Of a DNA stretch of 64,000 bases, positions 59,646 through 64,000 are shown in pieces. The DNA is taken from assembly GCF_000471905.2 (NCBI RefSeq), contig NW_006500178.1, positions 1,995,571-2,059,570 of the forward strand, written 5' to 3'. The notes below the pieces were generated by a model. It was not told the origin of the DNA. It ran no database searches and was given only the letters and a program-made list of their open reading frames with translations. The position numbers and the translations under genes were made by a program. The first letter of the stretch is position 1. The number at the start of each line of letters is the position of its first letter. The DNA comes from Amborella trichopoda. Lineage: Eukaryota; Streptophyta; Magnoliopsida; Amborellales; Amborellaceae.

Positions 59646-59973
59646 TCATGTTAAAATGGAGTCTAACCAATCCGATGTGTATTCATAAGCCACAAAAGTG
59701 ACCGCCCCAGCTGGGGCTGCCTTGATAATAGAAGGGACAAGGCCTTTATAAAGACCGGCCCAACCCTCTGCTTGCACTATGCTGCGTAAAGCATCCCACA
59801 TGTTCTTGTATGCATGACTCTCAACCCGAGCTCCATATTTTGGGTGTCTTTGCAGCCCTTCAACCAGCCCAACCCTCTGCTTGCACTATGCTACGTAAAG
59901 CATCCCACATGTTCTTGTATGCATGACTCTCAACCCGGGCTCCATATTTTGGGTGTCTTTGCAGCCCTTCAAT
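59646..59973 (-). pseudogene. Captured last exon of a mitochondrial carrier (thiamine-diphosphate-carrier-like)
   Basis: On the minus strand an acceptor (TTCAACTGCAG|ATTGAAGGG) opens [20 protein letters not shown], then [40 protein letters not shown] and [12 protein letters not shown] with stop at 59646-59648. The Gly-x-x-G-Leu-Tyr-Lys-Gly and aromatic-rich end are those of the third repeat of mitochondrial carriers. The wording is closest, from memory, to plant thiamine diphosphate carriers. A 109-bp segment is tandemly duplicated (59758-59866 and 59867 on). As 109 is not a multiple of three, the first-read copy runs into a stop after EGWAG. Earlier exons, including the PxDxxK signature, are absent. 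It lies inside the MULE, antisense to the transposase. Confidence 0.8.
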
Positions 59974-61075
59974 CTGCAGTTGAAGGATGGACAAAATTTA
60001 ATAATTCAAATCAACTTTGAAATCATTGTGCAATATGCAACATCAACCAAAAATGGCAATCAATTATTTTCAAAAAAGAAATAATAAGAAAAAATACTTA
60101 TTACAAGACTGGCCATTAGAATCATGCCCGTCTAATTAAATAATGGAAGCCGATGGAGAGACAGACTTGTAAGAACAAGACATGAGCCCAAAGCTCCATC
60201 GTAATCTCTCTCCATCTCTCTGTCAACAGGCATCACTTTATCAGATGGTCATGACCCAAATGGACTGCGATACACAATATTTTTTAAGTTTATACTTTAC
60301 TTTGCCGTATTGGATGAAATATTCGATTAATACATGAACTGTGTAAATTAATAATAATGAAGGATGTTGTATGAAGGATGTTGTATGAAGAATTCATGAT
60401 CATAACAGATAGTGAATGAATTAAAACCATTATAAGAAAATTGAGAATGAAGTTATGCCCATGATTTTTTTCAATGGAATTAAGGCCACAATGTTTTTCA
60501 GCAGTTACATTGGCTTAGTTGACTAGTATCAAGGTTCTTATGTTAGGATATAACTAAAATTGAAGGCCATTTGAAACAATTTAATCATAGAATAAAAAAG
60601 AACATGACATTTTTTGAACAACAAATCAAGTTTTTAGTTTCTGGGAGTCATATTATAGAACTAATAGCCCTCAAAACATTCATAATCAAACTACTGAATC
60701 AAAGTTTAAATGCAAGCAAGTAGTTTTGTGGTTCCCAACCACCAATTTATACACAAACGAAAAAATCCAGATCATGAATAATAGTAAACATTTTGCTTAC
60801 CTCAACTTATAGAACCAAAGTAAAAATCAATTTATCTGAGACCTAGGTGGAAGCTAAAAGTACCTCAAATTCGGTGCCTCAAATCCTCAAAAACAAGAAA
60901 TCAAACAAGCAATGACAGTAAGCATAAATGAAAATGGGACTGAGAAAGAATCATGCAGTTAGCCAATTGAAAGTTACATAAACCATCCATCAATAAGAAA
61001 AGAATAGAATAAGTTATTTCGAAGTCAAACAAAGCCATATTGAGCAACATGGTACTGCATGAAATTGAGCCACAT
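59974..61075. other. MULE interior; part is probably the carrier intron
   Basis: Immediately right of the acceptor the sequence is AT-rich, as an intron would be. No preceding carrier exon was found. Confidence 0.35.
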
Positions 61076-61079
61076 GGTA

Positions 61080-61600
61080 CTGCATTCACATCAATACATG
61101 TCATACAACAAAAGCTATCTCCAAATTGAGCCATAATATTAAACAACATTCACATTTGTCTCATACAGCAAAAGCCATCCCCGAATTGTGCTAATTCAAT
61201 GAGTAAGTCCCAAATTGTGTTGATTCAATGAGTAAGCAAAAGCTTCAATTTGTCTCATAAAACAAAAGCCTTCCCCAAATCATAACTACATTCACATCAA
61301 TACAAAGTTGTCTCATACAGCAAAAGCCACACCCAAATTGAGCTGATTTACAAGTGTATACACTTCTCAAATACAGCAAAAACCATCCCCAAATTGAGCT
61401 GATTTAAGAGTGTATACACTTGTCAATCAATACAAAGTTGTCACATACTACAAAAGCCATCCCCAAATCGAGCAGATTTAAGAGTGTATACACTTATCAA
61501 TCTATCAACAAGTTCAAGATAGTTCAACCGTTGGCTTTATCAATCTATCAACAACTTCAGGATAGTTCAAACATTGGCTTTTAGCCTCACCTTGGTTTTT
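61080..61600. repeat. Sub-terminal imperfect repeats of the MULE
   Basis: Repeated variants of catacagcaaaagccatccc, ccaaattgagctgattta and gagtgtatacactt, spaced roughly 80-110 bp over about 0.5 kb next to the right arm. Similar sub-terminal arrays serve as transposase binding sites in some DNA transposons; here that is inference. Confidence 0.75.
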
Positions 61601-61609
61601 AGCCTCACC

Positions 61610-62430
61610 AGTAATTAACACTTAAAAAAGCAAACTCAGCTTAAAAAAAAAATATTCACACCAAATATAATACTTCTTTAATTAAAAATAAATAAAATTG
61701 GATGACCATATTTTTTTTTTTTTTTTTGAGGGTTAACATTGTATTAAATTTGTGAAAATTATTACAAATGGGTGAAATTTAAAGAGAAAGCCCACATACG
61801 GGTGCCCTATAGAATGCCCAAAATATGCTTGCTATACTAGGACGAAAGTAGGGTGAAGGTTTTTGGATATATAACATGAGTATATATGGAAAAATTTGTG
61901 CATCAATTTCTACAAATTTTTCAATTGATCCGAAAAATCACCTAAGGGTTTTTCTAAATGGATGAAATATGAACGAATTGAATCAGTTATTAGATCGTTT
62001 GGTACTGATTTGACAGAGAAAATTAAAGAAGGGCGGATGGGTGATTTAGGGTTCAATAACATGAGGTCTCGATGCAAAAACCTCAGTGAAATCGTTATCT
62101 TTTTGTTTGAAATGGGCATCGGGGTGGATCTACAAACGTTTGTCATGCTAAAATCAATTGGATGCATCCTTATTGGAGATGATGCCTAGAAAACTTTGAT
62201 GAAGATTTTGAGCTTCAATAACTTGCAGGTCAAGCACGTCCTATAACTCCGAAGCTCCAATCTTCCTCTTCTTTCTCTACTCACCCCAACTCTCCCCTAT
62301 TTTTCTCTCTAAATTCCTCTTCCTCCTGTGGCTCCAAAGCCTCCCGTCTAAACTTTTCTTCCTCTTCTCTCTCTACTCACCCCAACTCTCCCCTTTTTCT
62401 CTCTCTATATTCCTGAACATCTCTTTCAAT
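61610..62430 (-). repeat. Right terminal inverted repeat of the MULE
   Basis: Inverted partner of 52730-53770. Single-copy where the left arm has its 170-bp duplication. Ends in CT-rich text (caccccaactctccccttt) mirrored by the GA-rich left tip. Confidence 0.85.
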
Positions 62431-62999
62431 CCAACGATCCCCTCTTTCTCTCTCTAAATTCCTCTTTCCTCCCGTCTAGTCTCAAGCCTGGTGTGGCAGA
62501 GGGACATGTCGAGGGAAGCAAAACTGGCTACCGACGATCACCCGTTTTGCCCTTTTATTTACTATGTGATCGTGGCCGTCAAAATGTATAGACGGTGTGT
62601 ATCAGTTAAACCGTGTCTCTACACCTACGGATACATCCGTATGCAAACTGCACCCGTTTTTTTACTAGTTTTTAATCTAATTTGGATATATTTTGTTTAA
62701 TTACACTTTCAACAATTTTTTGAGCTTTATTTAGATTTCTTTTAGCCTTTTTTAGTCCAGCTAGGACCTGCCCGATTGGGGCTGGTTAGTGGGACTGGCT
62801 CCGGGTTACTCAGACCCAGCCCATTGCCGGGTTCCATCCCCTGGTCATGTTTTTTAACGCAAATAACCTTGGAGGATCGATACTGTCTTTGGAGAAAGGT
62901 GTTGGCTATGACTCTTGAAAAAGTAGTAGGAAGACTCTCAGTGATTTAATCTAAAGTTGGATGCACCGTGACACTTCATAAAGTAAAGGGGTGCGATTT
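62431..62999. other. Right flank of the MULE, no gene
   Basis: 62600-62660 holds the near-palindrome ctacggatacatccgtatg, also echoed at 52445. It may mark the true outer end. 62760-62840 has GC-rich hAT-MITE-like text. Confidence 0.35.
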
Positions 63000-63405
63000 G
63001 TATAGAGCCTAGGCTCTAAACAATCAAATCAGAGCTTACCTTCAAGTAGTATCGAGAAATATGGTTTTAATATTAAAAATTTTTGTGATAACTTTAGAAT
63101 ATCTTTTTATTTTTATATATAAATTTTAAAGCTTAAATAATAGTGTAGATTGACGGATCTATGAAAACTTGAAAATCTTTATGAAAACTTGAAAATCTTG
63201 AAAATTGACACTCCAAAAATGTGTTACAAAATACACTGTCTAAAATTTGAAATCCATTTTTTTCTCATATCCATGCATCTTGATATCGAGATGATCAACT
63301 TGAAGATATTTAAACGAAAACAACCTCTTCTAATGAAATTTTTGAAGTAGGTTCAAATTTGATTGTTTAGACCCACGGCTCCAAATAAACTTTTCCAAAA
63401 AGTAA
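63000..63405 (-). repeat. MITE family A copy (GCTCTAAACAATC-type ends)
   Basis: Left end gcctaggctctaaacaatca, right end gattgtttagacccacggct, inverted. Core in reverse (atcttgatatcgagatgatc). A small duplication (tgaaaacttgaaaatctt) lies inside. Confidence 0.7.
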
Positions 63406-64000
63406 AAGGTTGCTCCTTTTTTAACATTGAGATAAAAAGTTTGCTCTTTAATCTTTTTGCAGTTCTTTTGAAATGAGAGCGGGTTGAAGTTTTCACATGT
63501 ACGCTTCGAAGACCTGTTGAAAGTGCCCATATGATGCTACTAAATTTCAAGAGGAGCTTTTAGACTTTCACTGTTGAGTCTAGGACCTTTAGGTTTGTCC
63601 TTGCAAATCAAGAAAGGAGGGGTTCTTTGACATCATGAAGATGGAAAATTGGGAACCTATGCAGTCTTGATTTGATTTCGATCTGTAAAATATGTTTGAT
63701 AACTTGGCTAGAATTCTAAGGCATTATGGAAACCTGTGTTTGATAAATAGAAATTTTTGAACTTGGGGTATTTGAATTTTGAGAGCATGCGCCTAAGTAT
63801 TTTAAGTTTATTATTCGAAACGTCTCATGATCTTTAACCAAGTATGTACATCAATATTACTAGGAGTAATCACTATAGCTTGCTTCTAACACTTAGGAGC
63901 TTTATCGGACCAAGTCTTTGTGATTTCAAAATCTCCTAGTATGACATTTTCTCTCCAAGCAGGATAGGTGGATCAGCTCCTTCCCTTAAAACGATCTTTG
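63406..64000. other. No gene seen to window end
   Basis: Two overlapping minus-strand frames (63330-63550) show no domain. The rest is AT-rich non-coding. Confidence 0.35.

Larger units (their letters stand above)
52730..62430 (+). mobile_element. Large Mutator-like element (MULE) with long TIRs and captured gene piece
   Basis: Long inverted arms (left about 52730-53770, right about 61610-62430) enclose a FAR1/MULE-type transposase gene in plus orientation (54353-57115), spacer with repeats, and a piece of a host carrier gene on the minus strand. Length is about 9.7 kb. Long TIRs plus a FAR1-type transposase define a MULE. The transposase is broken, so the copy is not autonomous. The exact tips and the 9-bp target duplication were not found. 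Confidence 0.8.

Noticed and set aside
62760-62840. Further hAT-like MITE
   Set aside because: Only one end-like GC-rich block was found. No partner end or target duplication.

Overview
The window is plant nuclear DNA, almost certainly from an angiosperm. It is AT-rich and gene-poor. It holds plant L1 LINEs with an RNase H tail, an RTE LINE with the usual plant tail, Ty1/copia elements, caulimovirid fossils, hAT-type and fold-back MITEs, and a FAR1/Mutator-type transposase. I cannot name the species. One assembly gap (683 N) lies at 35869-36551.

Layout. 1-7.15 kb is a graveyard of caulimovirid pieces on both strands, LINE and copia scraps, and a decayed L1. 7.4-10.3 kb holds small fold-back elements. 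11.8-14.0 kb holds the only intact host gene seen: a C2-domain protein on the minus strand, with a probable leader intron, a CT-rich leader and a possible uORF made from a 27-bp tandem repeat. 14.8-22 kb holds hAT-like MITEs, three copies of an unnamed dispersed repeat, a copia LTR remnant and MITEs. 22.1-28.7 kb is one nearly full-length but dead Ty1/copia element on the minus strand with both LTRs. 28.8-42.5 kb is almost wall-to-wall MITEs. In its middle is a 2-kb tandem array of about 9.5 units of roughly 205 bp, each unit being a palindrome. 42.6-52.3 kb mixes a LINE tail, LTR remnants, more MITEs, two oppositely oriented copia LTRs, a piece of an unrecognised protein gene and an RTE tail.

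52.7-62.4 kb is one large Mutator-like element (about 9.7 kb). It has long terminal inverted repeats, a decayed FAR1/MULE transposase gene, sub-terminal repeats, and a piece of a mitochondrial carrier gene (closest in my memory to the thiamine diphosphate carriers) lying between the transposase and the right arm. The last kilobase carries another MITE.

Three MITE families explain much of the non-coding DNA. Family A (at least 14 copies) has a shared core with at least three kinds of ends. Family B is about 500 bp, with ends like CTTTCTATGCTTCCC. Family C is about 300 bp, with a GCGGCC-type end and an internal CATCTTAAAGATG-type palindrome. They are often nested. I see no tRNA, rRNA or CRISPR. 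All identities rest on reading the sequence and translations by eye, without database search.
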